A DNA stretch of 64,000 bases. Source: Pandoraea terrigena. Lineage in GTDB: Bacteria; Pseudomonadota; Gammaproteobacteria; Burkholderiales; Burkholderiaceae. The notes under the pieces were generated by a model. That model saw only the letters and a list, made by a program, of their open reading frames with translations, had not been told where the DNA came from and made no database searches. A program made the translations under genes and the position numbers. Location: assembly GCF_902459705.1 (NCBI RefSeq), contig NZ_CABPRU010000007.1:1-64000 (forward strand). The letters run 5' to 3'. This document shows, in pieces, positions 31,313 to 40,386 of this stretch (its first letter is position 1; each line of letters begins with the position of its first letter).

Positions 31313-32362
31313 ATGATCGAAGCGGTTCTGCGCGGTGCGCGCCACATGGGCAGTCAACTGGCGTCGGCGCTGCCGCGTGCTGGCGGCGGGGGTTGCGGTA
31401 TTCATTTTGACGCTGGCGCCATGCATTTCGTTCGCTTGACGCGGGTGGCCGGTCCCACACAACTGCGCCTGGACGCCTGCGGGACTGCCGTGCTCGAGGA
31501 TGACATATTGCGTGGTGCGTCGATCGTCAAACCCGAGGCTGCCGCGCGCCGTCTGGAGGAACTGCTGGAGCGGATCGGCACCCATGTGCAGGATCTGCGG
31601 GACGACACCATCGTGCTGGCACTGCCTGCCCATGGGCTGAAAACGCAGGTCGTCGAGTGTCCGGAGGACTTGCCGCCGCGCGCTTTGCGGGCGTGGTGCG
31701 AGCGCCGCGCAGCCCTGCTGCTGCCCGGTGACGGCGATCCCGACGTGCGCCATCGCGTGGGCGTGACCTGGGCCGACCCCGGCAACTATCGTCTGCGTTT
31801 GTATGCCTGCGAGGCCGAACTGGTGGATGGCCGCGTCGCCGTGCTCGAGATGTCGGGACTTCGGGTGCATGCGACCGATGCGGCGCACGAGGCCGGACGG
31901 CGAGCGTTCCGATGGGCTTGGCCGGCCGATGGCAACGCCGCCGCGCATGTGTTGCCGCGCGCGCCCATGGCATTGCTGCAACTGGACGCGCATCACCTCG
32001 ATCTGTCCGTCTTCGATGGGAACGCCTGTGTGGCGGACGTGCGAGAGCGTTTCGACGGTGTCGGTGGTCATCCAGACGCGTTGGCAAGCGTGGTGCGAGA
32101 GCTGTCGGGCAAGCTGCCGGTCGCCCCGAGCGTCATGCATATCGCGACGCAAGGCGCGAGTCCTGCCGGACTGGTGGCGATCTGCGACGCTATCGGAGCA
32201 GCCTGCGGTAAGCCTGTGCGGCCATTCGATCCCCTGCGCCGGTTTGAATCGTCGCATCCATCGGGGCCACGACGCCAGACTTTCGCACAGCGGACTTCGC
32301 TTGCCGTACCGTGCGGACTGGCATTGCGTGCGATGGCGATGCGGGGCGTGACATGCGAATGA
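31313..32362 (+). CDS. pilM: Type IV pilus assembly protein PilM
   Basis: Actin-like cytoplasmic protein of the PilMNOP alignment complex. 349 residues. The N-terminus GCGIHFDAGAMHFVRL matches the usual IGIDI..VK strand poorly, so this is a divergent member; assignment rests on that fold pattern, on the position next to mrcA, and on pilN and pilO following. SD AGGAGGA precedes the ATG. The stop overlaps the pilN start. No PilM-typical N-terminal FLG.K motif is obvious. Confidence 0.75.
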   Translation: MIEAVLRGARHMGSQLASALPRAGGGGCGIHFDAGAMHFVRLTRVAGPTQLRLDACGTAVLEDDILRGASIVKPEAAARRLEELLERIGTHVQDLRDDTIVLALPAHGLKTQVVECPEDLPPRALRAWCERRAALLLPGDGDPDVRHRVGVTWADPGNYRLRLYACEAELVDGRVAVLEMSGLRVHATDAAHEAGRRAFRWAWPADGNAAAHVLPRAPMALLQLDAHHLDLSVFDGNACVADVRERFDGVGGHPDALASVVRELSGKLPVAPSVMHIATQGASPAGLVAICDAIGAACGKPVRPFDPLRRFESSHPSGPRRQTFAQRTSLAVPCGLALRAMAMRGVTCE

Positions 32363-33024
32363 AGGTGGACTTCCCGCCACTCGATTTTCTGCCCACGCTC
32401 GCCGAGCGCCGACAGTGTGAGTTTCGACGGCAATGGCGCATATGGGGGGGCGTGGCGGTGTGCGGTGCGCTCGCATCGGCCGCGCCGATGGCTCGCGACA
32501 TCTTCCAGCGCCAGCAAATTCAGGCGCAGATGGCGGCGCTACGCGCGGCGAGCGAGAGGCTCGGCGGACAGTCTGCTGCGTTCGATACCGCCGCACGCGC
32601 ACTGGCGGCGATGGGCGCCCATCGCCGGGCGGCGGCGGCGTTGATCGAGCGCCGGCAACCTGTCGCGTACTGGTTATTGGACATCATGCGCGCGTGCGCC
32701 GACGGCGTGCGATTGACGTCGGTGAAGATCGGTGAGGAGCACGTGCGTGTCGAGGGCTATGCAACGACGCAGTCACGCGTGCGAGAAACGCAGAAGCGGT
32801 TGAGGATGCTGCCGTGGGTGCGCAAAGTCGCGGAAGTCGAATCGAGTGTCGTGCCGGAGAGCGTCAGGCGTCAGTGGGTTGGTGCCGCGACCCAGGCATC
32901 GGTGCCGACACTGCGCCGTTTCACGTTGCGTATTGAACGAAAGCTCGCATCGAAGCCCGTTGCCCTGTCGGTCAATGCGGAGGTCGATGGCCTGTCGAGT
33001 GAGGAGGTGTCCGATGTACGGTGA
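32353..33024 (+). CDS. pilN: Type IV pilus assembly protein PilN
   Basis: Bitopic inner-membrane protein that binds PilM through its N-terminus and dimerises with PilO. 223 residues. N-terminal MRMKVDFPPLDFLPTLAERR resembles the PilM-binding INLLP-type segment. A weak hydrophobic helix (GGVAVCGALASAAPMA) is followed by a coiled-coil-like stretch, then a ferredoxin-like domain (GVRLTSVKIGEEHVRVEGYA). Start may also be ATG 32359, overlapping the pilM stop as ATGA. The stop overlaps the next ORF by 11 bp. Confidence 0.82.
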   Translation: MRMKVDFPPLDFLPTLAERRQCEFRRQWRIWGGVAVCGALASAAPMARDIFQRQQIQAQMAALRAASERLGGQSAAFDTAARALAAMGAHRRAAAALIERRQPVAYWLLDIMRACADGVRLTSVKIGEEHVRVEGYATTQSRVRETQKRLRMLPWVRKVAEVESSVVPESVRRQWVGAATQASVPTLRRFTLRIERKLASKPVALSVNAEVDGLSSEEVSDVR

Positions 33025-35473
33025 GCGCCCGCCGCCGGACGATGTCCGCGACATCTTTCGTGATCTGACGGACCGCTGGCGCGCGCGATGGACCGCGTGG
33101 ACATCCGTCTCGCCGGCCGAGTGGTCGTCGCCGGTGCGGTGGGGACTGGCCATCGTCGCCTGGTTGGTGGGGTTCCTGACGGCGTGGTCGGTATGGTGGC
33201 TGGTGGGCCTGCCGGTGCGGGCAACCTTGCTGAAAGATCTCGGCGTCGAACAGCAGGCGTGGGATCGGGCCAACGACGCGTCGCACCGCTTGCCCGCATT
33301 GTCGATGGCGCTGCGTGACGCGGAGGCCGATGCGATGGCCTGGGGGCGCTTGCTTCCGCTCGCCGCACAAAACACAGCGGACGCGGCGGTCGACGGGGGC
33401 GAGAGTGCCAAAGGGGGCGAACGGACGCCGGCGCCGAACCCGTTCGAGTCCTGGCTACCGGAGTCCGATGACGATGCGCGTGCGGCGTGGCGCGCTGATC
33501 TCGAGCGCCTCGCTGCACGTTCGGGCCTGACGCTGGAGGCAGCACGGCCGGGGCCTTCCGCACCGGTGGGAGACCTCGACATCGAGCGTGCTGAAATACG
33601 CGTCAGGGGGGGCGTCTCGGATATCCTCGGCTGGCTCGCCGAGGTCAACCGCCTGCCTCGACATCTGGCGGTCGAGCACCTGTCGCTTGAGGGGCCGGCG
33701 TTGGGGGCGCCGGGCGCGGCAGCGGTGGGAGAGGCCGACGCCGGAATTACGGCCATGGTTGCTGCGTATGCGTGGCGACGCCCCGCAGACCTGCCCAGTG
33801 TGCCTTCCGAGCGACGCTTGCCGGCGTTACCGGCGCAGGTTCCTCGCTGGCAGATACCGGCGGACACGATCGACGTGTTCCGCACGCCGCTCACGCGCCG
33901 ATCGGCGCAGGACGCGGTAACGATGACAACGTCCAGCGTGCAGCCGCCGGTCGACGACGGGGTGCCCGTCGGATCAATGCGCGCGGGATCGCGTCGGGTG
34001 GTGTTTCATCGGACGTCCGCTGCGGGACTGGCGGCGAACTGGAGTGATGGGCCGCCGCAACGGGGACATGCGGCCGAGCGCCCTGACGCGTTGACCGTCG
34101 ACGTGACGCTCCATGGTGTCGAGGCGGCCGACGCGCTGAGGGCCTTCGCCCGTCTGACTGGGCGCAGTGTGGTGATCGGCGAGCGCGTCGCGGGACGTCT
34201 CGACATGGAAGTGCAGCGCGTCTCCGCCGCCGCGGCGTTCGAGGTCATGATCCGCAGCGCCGGACTCGGCATTCAATCGTTGAACGGCGTCGACTGGATT
34301 GCGCCGCGTGCCGACTTGCTGGCCGACGAGCAGACGCAACTGGAAGCGGCCGCGAAGCGCGAAGCCTTGTTGCCGCTGGCCAGCCGTCGCTTTACGCTGA
34401 ACTATCCGCGTGCGCTGGCGCTGCGGGAGATCCTCATGGGCGAAAAGGACAACAAGGGGCGACGACTGTTGTCCGCGCGAGGCAGCCTGATTGCCGATCC
34501 GCGCACGAACCAATTGTTCGTGACCGATTTGCCGGAAAAGCTCGATGCGCTGGCTCTGTTCATCGCGCGCATCGACGTGCCTGTCCGGCAGGTGTTGATC
34601 GAAGCCCGCATTGTCGAGGCCGACGACCGGTTCAGCGAGTCGCTCGGCGTCAGGCTGGCGGGATACCACGCGCGTGGCAAGGGCGGGGAGAAGACCGGCG
34701 ACCCGGCCGTCGCCGAGAATTCACGGGGTATTGGGGGCGCGAATCGCGGAGGTGGAACGTCGTCGGGCAGTGCGCTCGACATTGGCCTACCTGCGGCGGC
34801 GCTGGCAGGCGTGGCGCCGCCGAGCCTGGCGATCACGCTTTTTGGCCGCTCGGCCACGCGCTTCCTGCAACTGGAACTCTCGGCACTGGAGACAAGTGGG
34901 CGCGGTCGTGTCGTCTCCCGACCTCGCGTGGTCACGGCAGACAAGATTCAGGCCGTCATCGAACAGGGCACGGAGCTGCCTTACCAGACACAAAGCGGCC
35001 GCCGCGGCGCGACGTCGGTTCAATTTCGCAAGGCCACGTTGAGGTTGGAAGTGACCCCGTTGATTACCCCGGACGGTCAGGTGATTCTGGATGTCGATGT
35101 GCGCAAGGACAGCGTCGGGCAGGCGGTAGCGCAGGGGTTTGCGGTGGACACTCGGCATGTGAAGACACAGGTGCAGGTCGAGGACGGAGGAACGGTGGCC
35201 ATCGGCGGGATCTACCAAGAGGAACGGCGCGACAGTCGAGCCAGCGTGCCGTGGCTGGGCGACGTACCTTTACTGGGGGCGCTGTTTCGTAACCGCGCCA
35301 AAGAAGACCGCCGTACGGAGCTGCTGGTGTTTCTGACGCCCAGCGTGGTGCCCGAGGGCCGGATCGGTGGCGATGCGGAGGATAGGGCGGCCTCCCGCGG
35401 CGTTTCCCCCGAGTCCATGCAAAACGACCTGCCGTCAGGCCATCGGCCGCTCACAGGGAGCTCTCCGGGTTGA
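33014..35473 (+). CDS. PilO-PilQ fusion: inner-membrane PilO domain joined to PilQ secretin
   Basis: One uninterrupted 819-codon frame. Residues 1-40 are cytoplasmic. A helix at about 43-66 and a PilO-like periplasmic part to about 257 (RLPRHLAVEHLSLEG, AMVAAYAW) follow. Residues 260-355 are a linker rich in Pro, Arg and Ala. The secretin N0 domain is about 358-432, N1 about 456-521 and the secretin core about 525-779, with VPWLGDVPLLGALFR and TELLVFLTPSVV. PilP, the AMIN domains and a PilQ signal peptide are absent. The start overlaps pilN by 11 bp; aroK follows. An outer-membrane secretin with an inner-membrane anchor would be unusual: either processing separates the halves or this pilus locus has decayed. 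Confidence 0.85.
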   Translation: MYGERPPPDDVRDIFRDLTDRWRARWTAWTSVSPAEWSSPVRWGLAIVAWLVGFLTAWSVWWLVGLPVRATLLKDLGVEQQAWDRANDASHRLPALSMALRDAEADAMAWGRLLPLAAQNTADAAVDGGESAKGGERTPAPNPFESWLPESDDDARAAWRADLERLAARSGLTLEAARPGPSAPVGDLDIERAEIRVRGGVSDILGWLAEVNRLPRHLAVEHLSLEGPALGAPGAAAVGEADAGITAMVAAYAWRRPADLPSVPSERRLPALPAQVPRWQIPADTIDVFRTPLTRRSAQDAVTMTTSSVQPPVDDGVPVGSMRAGSRRVVFHRTSAAGLAANWSDGPPQRGHAAERPDALTVDVTLHGVEAADALRAFARLTGRSVVIGERVAGRLDMEVQRVSAAAAFEVMIRSAGLGIQSLNGVDWIAPRADLLADEQTQLEAAAKREALLPLASRRFTLNYPRALALREILMGEKDNKGRRLLSARGSLIADPRTNQLFVTDLPEKLDALALFIARIDVPVRQVLIEARIVEADDRFSESLGVRLAGYHARGKGGEKTGDPAVAENSRGIGGANRGGGTSSGSALDIGLPAAALAGVAPPSLAITLFGRSATRFLQLELSALETSGRGRVVSRPRVVTADKIQAVIEQGTELPYQTQSGRRGATSVQFRKATLRLEVTPLITPDGQVILDVDVRKDSVGQAVAQGFAVDTRHVKTQVQVEDGGTVAIGGIYQEERRDSRASVPWLGDVPLLGALFRNRAKEDRRTELLVFLTPSVVPEGRIGGDAEDRAASRGVSPESMQNDLPSGHRPLTGSSPG

Positions 35474-35539
35474 CGCGTTCCGCACGCCCGACGCATATCC
35501 CGGTATCATCGGGGGCTGGAACCCAAATATCAGCGATTT

Positions 35540-36259
35540 ATGCTGGAAAACGTAATACTTGTCGGACTGATGGGGGCGGGCAAGACCACGGTTGGGCGCG
35601 CAGTGGCACGACGTCTCGGGCGGCAGTTCTATGACTCCGACCATGAGATCGAGGCGCGCACGGGCGTGCGCATTCCGATCATCTTCGAGCACGAAGGCGA
35701 GGATGGCTTCCGTCAGCGCGAAGCCCAGACCATCGACGAACTCACCCAGCGTAGCGGCATCGTACTTGCCACCGGCGGGGGCGCGGTGCTGCGCGCGGAA
35801 AATCGCGAACATATCAAGTCGCGCGGCACGGTGGTCTATTTGCGCGCGACCCCGCATGACCTCTGGCTGCGCACGCGTCGTGACAAGAACCGCCCGTTGC
35901 TGCAAACGGCCGATCCACGCGCGCGTCTCGAACAGTTGTTCCGGGAGCGCGACGCGCTTTATCGCGAATGCGCAACCTTCGTCATCGAAACGGGGCGCCC
36001 GAGCGTGAATGCGCTCGTCAATATGGTGCTGATGCAACTGGAGGTCGCCGGGATCGTTCCCAGCAACACAGGTGAGGCATCCGAGGCGCCAGACGGGCAA
36101 GCGAGTGCGCATGACGAGGCCCTCGAAGGTGCGCATGGTGACGGTGACGGTGATGCGGTGCAGGCAGACGGACATGACGAGGATCCGGCACAGGCCGACC
36201 GCGACGCCGCCGTGCAGACGCTGCCTACGTCGCCGGCGCGTGATACCTTTCCTCGCTGA
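35540..36259 (+). CDS. aroK: Shikimate kinase with acidic C-terminal extension
   Basis: Phosphorylates shikimate in the chorismate pathway. Walker [12 protein letters not shown] (residues 9-19), substrate residues Asp34 and Arg58, GGGAVL at 79-84, lid motif NRPLLQ at 118-123. The canonical enzyme ends near residue 172. A further 67 residues form a low-complexity tail rich in Asp, Glu, Ala and Gly (for instance [20 protein letters not shown]). aroB starts 35 bp downstream, as is usual behind pilQ. Confidence 0.94.
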   Translation: MLENVILVGLMGAGKTTVGRAVARRLGRQFYDSDHEIEARTGVRIPIIFEHEGEDGFRQREAQTIDELTQRSGIVLATGGGAVLRAENREHIKSRGTVVYLRATPHDLWLRTRRDKNRPLLQTADPRARLEQLFRERDALYRECATFVIETGRPSVNALVNMVLMQLEVAGIVPSNTGEASEAPDGQASAHDEALEGAHGDGDGDAVQADGHDEDPAQADRDAAVQTLPTSPARDTFPR

Positions 36260-36294
36260 TATCGGCGATATCGCTGAACATGACAACAAGCGGC

Positions 36295-37371
36295 ATGATT
36301 ACCCTCAAACTCGATCTGGGCGAGCGCGCCTATCCGATCCACATCGGCACCGACCTGCTCTCGCAGGACGCCTTGTTCGCGCCGCACGTTCGCGGCACGC
36401 ACGCCGTGATCGTGACGAATACGACCGTCGCCCCGCTTTACGCCGAGCGCGTTGCGGCAACGCTTCGACGACTCGGCAAGCAGGTGGTCACCGCCGTGCT
36501 GCCGGATGGCGAGGCGCACAAGAACTGGCAAACGCTCAACCTGATCTTCGACAAACTGCTGGGCGCCCAGGCAGACCGCAAGGCGACGCTGATCGCGCTG
36601 GGCGGTGGCGTCGTCGGCGACATGACAGGGTTTGCCGCCGCCTGCTACATGCGTGGTGTTCCGTTCGTGCAGGTGCCCACGACGCTGCTTGCCCAAGTGG
36701 ATTCGTCGGTCGGCGGCAAGACGGGGATCAACCACCCGCTTGGCAAAAACATGATCGGCGCCTTCTGGCAGCCGAGCGCCGTGCTGGCGGACATCGGCAC
36801 GTTGTCCACGTTGCCGGATCGTGAACTGGCTGCCGGGCTGGCGGAAGTCATCAAGCATGGCGCGATTGCCGATGAAAAATACTTCGCTTGGATTGAGGCG
36901 AATATCGACGCGCTGAATGCCCGCGATACGGCAGCACTCACTTACGCCGTGCAGCGTTCGTGCGAGATCAAGGCGCAGGTCGTCGCCAGCGACGAGCGCG
37001 AACAAGGTCTGCGTGCCACGCTGAACTTCGGTCATACGTTCGGCCACGCCATCGAGGCGGGCCTCGGTTATGGCGAATGGCTGCATGGCGAAGCGGTGGG
37101 GTGCGGCATGGTCATGGCGGCCGATCTGTCGGCGCGTCTGGGTTTCATCGATGCGGCGTTCGTGTCGCGTATCAAGGCGCTGATTGCGTCGGCCAAGTTG
37201 CCGGTCACGGGGCCGGATCTCGGCGAGGATCGCTACATCGAGCTGATGCGGGTCGACAAGAAGGCAGAAGGCGGCGATATCCGTTTCGTGTTGCTCAACC
37301 GGCTGGGGCAAGCGTTCGTGACGAGCGTTCCCGATGCCGAACTTCGCGCGACCTTGCGCGCTAACGTCTAG
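36295..37371 (+). CDS. aroB: 3-dehydroquinate synthase
   Basis: NAD- and metal-dependent second step of the shikimate pathway. 358 residues from [37 protein letters not shown] and [20 protein letters not shown] are diagnostic; metal ligands in EVIKHGAI and [20 protein letters not shown]. An ATG five codons upstream (36280) is possible; neither has a strong SD. Same transcription unit as aroK. Confidence 0.96.
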   Translation: MITLKLDLGERAYPIHIGTDLLSQDALFAPHVRGTHAVIVTNTTVAPLYAERVAATLRRLGKQVVTAVLPDGEAHKNWQTLNLIFDKLLGAQADRKATLIALGGGVVGDMTGFAAACYMRGVPFVQVPTTLLAQVDSSVGGKTGINHPLGKNMIGAFWQPSAVLADIGTLSTLPDRELAAGLAEVIKHGAIADEKYFAWIEANIDALNARDTAALTYAVQRSCEIKAQVVASDEREQGLRATLNFGHTFGHAIEAGLGYGEWLHGEAVGCGMVMAADLSARLGFIDAAFVSRIKALIASAKLPVTGPDLGEDRYIELMRVDKKAEGGDIRFVLLNRLGQAFVTSVPDAELRATLRANV

Positions 37372-37387
37372 GAAAGGAAGGCTGGCG

Positions 37388-38524
37388 ATGATCGATTACG
37401 AAGCGTCGCTCGCCTCTTACGCGGCGCGCTCGAGCGCGTCGCGCGGAAGGCGGTTTGCGGAACCCGCGCCGACGACGCGGACCGAATTTCAGCGTGACCG
37501 CGACCGCATCATTCATTCGACGGCGTTCCGCCGGCTCGAATACAAGACGCAAGTGTTCGTGAATCACGAGGGTGACCTGTTCCGCACGCGTCTGACGCAC
37601 AGTCTGGAAGTGGCACAGATCGGGCGGTCGATTGCACGGAATCTGCGCGTCAGCGAGGATCTCGTCGAGGCGATCGCGCTGGCACACGACCTCGGTCACA
37701 CGCCCTTCGGTCATGCCGGGCAGGACGCCCTCAACACCTGCATGCAGGACTACGGCGGGTTCGAGCACAATTTGCAGAGCCTGATCGTTGTCGACGAACT
37801 CGAAGAGCATTACGGCGGCTTCAACGGCCTGAACCTGTGTTTCGAGACGCGCGAAGGCATTCTCAAACACTGCTCTCGCGCGAATGCGAGAGGGCTGGGA
37901 GAGCTTGGCGAGCGATTTCTCAAGGGGCGACAGCCCGGCATGGAAGCGCAGATCGCCAATCTTGCAGACGAAATCGCCTACAACAATCACGATATCGACG
38001 ATGGCGTGCGCTCCGGCTTGTTGTCGCTCGACCAACTCGACGTTGTGCCGCTCTGGAAACGCTATTGCACGGAGGCGCGGTTGGCGTGGCCGGAGATTTC
38101 CGGGCGGCGGCTGGTGCACGAGACGACGCGGCGGATGATCAATGCGTTGATCGTCGACCTGATCACGACCACGCGCCAACGCGTGGCAGACGCTTCGCCG
38201 TTCTCCATGGACGACGTGCGCGGCGCAGGACCGCTGGTGGCTTTCAGCGATGAGATGCGCGAGCAAGCCGGGCGACTGAAGCGGTTTTTGTTCGATAACC
38301 TGTACCGGCATTATCTGGTGGTGCGCATGGCAGCGAAAGCACAGCGCATCGTACAGGAGTTGTTCGACGCATTCCTCGCCGATCCCCGCTTGCTGCCACC
38401 GAACTACCGTACCGAGACCGCGGCGGACCAGCCGCGCTGGATCGCACACTACATTGCCGGGATGACGGATCGCTACGCGATCAAGGAATACAGTCGTCTC
38501 TTCACTATCGAACCGACGCTCTGA
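37388..38524 (+). CDS. dgt: Deoxyguanosinetriphosphate triphosphohydrolase-like HD protein
   Basis: Removes tripolyphosphate from dNTPs (Dgt type 2 family); the true substrate is not deducible. 378 residues from [16 protein letters not shown] with SD AGGAAGG. HD-domain metal residues in [27 protein letters not shown] and [13 protein letters not shown]. In-frame codons upstream overlap aroB and are not used. Ends the pil-aro unit; a hairpin follows. Confidence 0.92.
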   Translation: MIDYEASLASYAARSSASRGRRFAEPAPTTRTEFQRDRDRIIHSTAFRRLEYKTQVFVNHEGDLFRTRLTHSLEVAQIGRSIARNLRVSEDLVEAIALAHDLGHTPFGHAGQDALNTCMQDYGGFEHNLQSLIVVDELEEHYGGFNGLNLCFETREGILKHCSRANARGLGELGERFLKGRQPGMEAQIANLADEIAYNNHDIDDGVRSGLLSLDQLDVVPLWKRYCTEARLAWPEISGRRLVHETTRRMINALIVDLITTTRQRVADASPFSMDDVRGAGPLVAFSDEMREQAGRLKRFLFDNLYRHYLVVRMAAKAQRIVQELFDAFLADPRLLPPNYRTETAADQPRWIAHYIAGMTDRYAIKEYSRLFTIEPTL

Positions 38525-38548
38525 GGCATGCCTCGAGGATGAGACGAA

Positions 38549-38570
38549 ACAGCCGGCATTCGCCGGCTGT
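38549..38570 (+). terminator. Hairpin after dgt
   Basis: ACAGCCGGC pairs with GCCGGCTGT around ATTC; GTTCTGTGTTT follows. Convergent genes on each side fit a terminator, though the U-run is interrupted. Confidence 0.65.
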
Positions 38571-38673
38571 GTTCTGTGTTTCGCTGCTTTTGGGTCGCAT
38601 GTGCCGACGAGGCCTTGGTGTCTCGATGCGTCAGGCGCGACCTCGCGATGTGCGCAACAGCACGGCCGGCGGG

Positions 38674-39051
38674 TTAGCTACGTCCCGCGATGAAGCCGAG
38701 CACCAGCGCGACCGCCGCCACGGTGCCAAGGGTTTGCCATGGGCGTTCGTGGACATAACCATCGGCTTCTTCCCAGACTTCGTTGGCGCGACGACGCAGA
38801 TTGGCGCGGGCATCGCCAAATTCGCTGCGCGCTTCGCGAAGCTTGTCACCGATCTCGGCGCGAAGGGCGTCGACGTCCGATGCCGATTTCGCGTTGGACA
38901 GCGCGTGGTCAAGATCGTCGAGCAGATCGCGGACACGCGACGAAACGTCGTGACTCGCCAGACGTGCGGCGCGTGCGGTGCGTCGGCCGGCGAAGCGCGC
39001 ATCGTCCAGGCTGCTTTTGAGTGCCGTTTCCGCTTTCGAGGCAATTCCCAT
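38674..39051 (-). CDS. DUF883 family protein (ElaB/YqjD-like), C-terminal membrane anchor
   Basis: 125 residues from MGIASKAETALKSSLDD with GGGAG upstream. A long helical, probably coiled-coil body (SNAKSASDVDALRAEIGDKLREA) is followed by VHERPWQTLGTVAAVALVLGFIAGR, a single C-terminal helix ending in GRS. Some members anchor ribosomes at the inner membrane in stationary phase in E. coli; that role is transferred by family only. Confidence 0.85.
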   Translation of the reverse strand: MGIASKAETALKSSLDDARFAGRRTARAARLASHDVSSRVRDLLDDLDHALSNAKSASDVDALRAEIGDKLREARSEFGDARANLRRRANEVWEEADGYVHERPWQTLGTVAAVALVLGFIAGRS

Positions 39052-39369
39052 TTTCAGACTCCCAAGAGGTGGTATTGAAATGTGGCGTCCGTCAGATCGG
39101 GGGAACCGCGACGCCGGTGGAACCCTGAGGCGAGCGGCCATTATGGCGCGGCCGTTCGCGTGCGTACACCTTCAGAGACTGTCGGGAAACTAAGAAAGTT
39201 GCGTTGCGTTGGCTGAAGATCGTGTGAGAAAACACTGACATCTCGGCTGGAAGCGCGAAAACGCCGCACGGGGCGGCGTTTTCTCTACAGCTTGATGCGA
39301 CTTGCGTCGCGCCGAGGCGGCCCGAATGCAGGCGCTGGCGCGCGCCGGAAAGCGGACTTGGCCCGGGAC
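39052..39369. other. 318-bp intergenic region with ompW-1 terminator
   Basis: Between the DUF883 gene and the first OmpW gene. I see only the hairpin at 39257-39283 and no gene. Promoter of the DUF883 gene is expected here but no strong box was found. Confidence 0.5.
39257..39283 (-). terminator. Terminator of the first OmpW gene
   Basis: GAAAACGCCGC (39257-39267) is exactly complementary to 39273-39283; the loop is 5 bases. A and T runs at both ends make it bidirectional. Confidence 0.75.
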
Positions 39370-40119
39370 TTAGAAGCGGTAACCGAGCGACAGGAACGTC
39401 ACGACCGGATTCAGCCTGACCTTGGCTTCACTGGTCGTGGTGATCGGGCCTCGGGTGGTCGTCAGCTTGGCCGTGGTGCTGACCGGGATATACGACACCG
39501 AGAATGCGAGCGTCCAGTGCTTGTCCATGTTGTAGTTGATACCGGCATTGAACACCGGCGCCCACGAGTTGGTCAGTTTGGCCGTCGTGTTGCCGCCCGC
39601 GCCGCCGGTCAGTGAGTTGCTGGCCAATGACTGGAAGGCCGGCGTCAGTTCGATGTTCGTGTACCAGAAGTAGCTGACGCCGAGGCCGACGAACGGACGC
39701 CACGTGTCGTTTGCCTTGCCGAAGTAATACTTCAGCAACAAGGCCGGGCTCCACTGTTTGGCTGAACCCAGCGAGCCGCCACCTGGCAGCGCGAGGTTGC
39801 CCTGACCGTAGAGGCGGAACTTCGGTGCGAAGCCGGTGACGGCTTCCACCGCGATGTTGTCAGTGAAGAAATGGGCAAACGTGAGGCCCGCGGTGTCGGC
39901 GTCGTCGACTTGTGCACCCGTGTTGCCGAGCCGGCTGTTCACCAGTGCAGGCAGACCCGGAACGTTCGACCCGGTCACATGCAGCGGATCACTCGAAACC
40001 TGGGGCGAGAGGTGGAACCAGCCAAGGTTGACAACGTTATCGCCGGCCTGCTGTGCGAACGCGGCCCCGGATACCGTCAGCGTCGCCACGGCAGCCATCG
40101 TCAAATGCTTCAACTTCAT
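39370..40119 (-). CDS. OmpW family outer-membrane protein, copy 1
   Basis: Eight-stranded beta-barrel of the OmpW family, thought to pass small hydrophobic molecules. 249 residues. Signal peptide MKLKHLTMAAVATLTVSGAAFA, mature start QQAGDNVVNLGWFHLSPQ, IAVEAVTGFAPKF, LLLKYYFG, WRPFVGLGVSY, DKHWTLAFSVSY, ending LSLGYRF with a C-terminal Phe suited to BAM insertion. Next to a second copy with the same mature N-terminus. Confidence 0.92.
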   Translation of the reverse strand: MKLKHLTMAAVATLTVSGAAFAQQAGDNVVNLGWFHLSPQVSSDPLHVTGSNVPGLPALVNSRLGNTGAQVDDADTAGLTFAHFFTDNIAVEAVTGFAPKFRLYGQGNLALPGGGSLGSAKQWSPALLLKYYFGKANDTWRPFVGLGVSYFWYTNIELTPAFQSLASNSLTGGAGGNTTAKLTNSWAPVFNAGINYNMDKHWTLAFSVSYIPVSTTAKLTTTRGPITTTSEAKVRLNPVVTFLSLGYRF

Positions 40120-40293
40120 CGATTCGTCTCCTGCGCAAGATTCTTTATTGTCGAGAATTTCGGTAAATGAAATTCAGGGCCATTATGCCGACGGGGCATA
40201 GCAGCGGAAAGCAAGAGACTGGAGGCCGCGCTCTAAAGGTGTTGTTTCCATGCATCGCCTCATGGAATGCCCTTAGCCGAAAGCGCTGGACGG

Positions 40294-40329
40294 AAGAAAA
40301 GCGTGCCCTTATACCTCGGACACGCCTTT
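40294..40329 (-). terminator. Terminator of the second OmpW gene
   Basis: On the minus strand GGCGTGTCC pairs with GGGCACGC (one mismatch), and TTTTCTT follows, 58 bp past the stop. Confidence 0.6.
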
Positions 40330-40386
40330 AGGAATTCCCTGTGGAGTCCGACATGCCGCACGCATCATGCGTCCCGCACACTGAGT

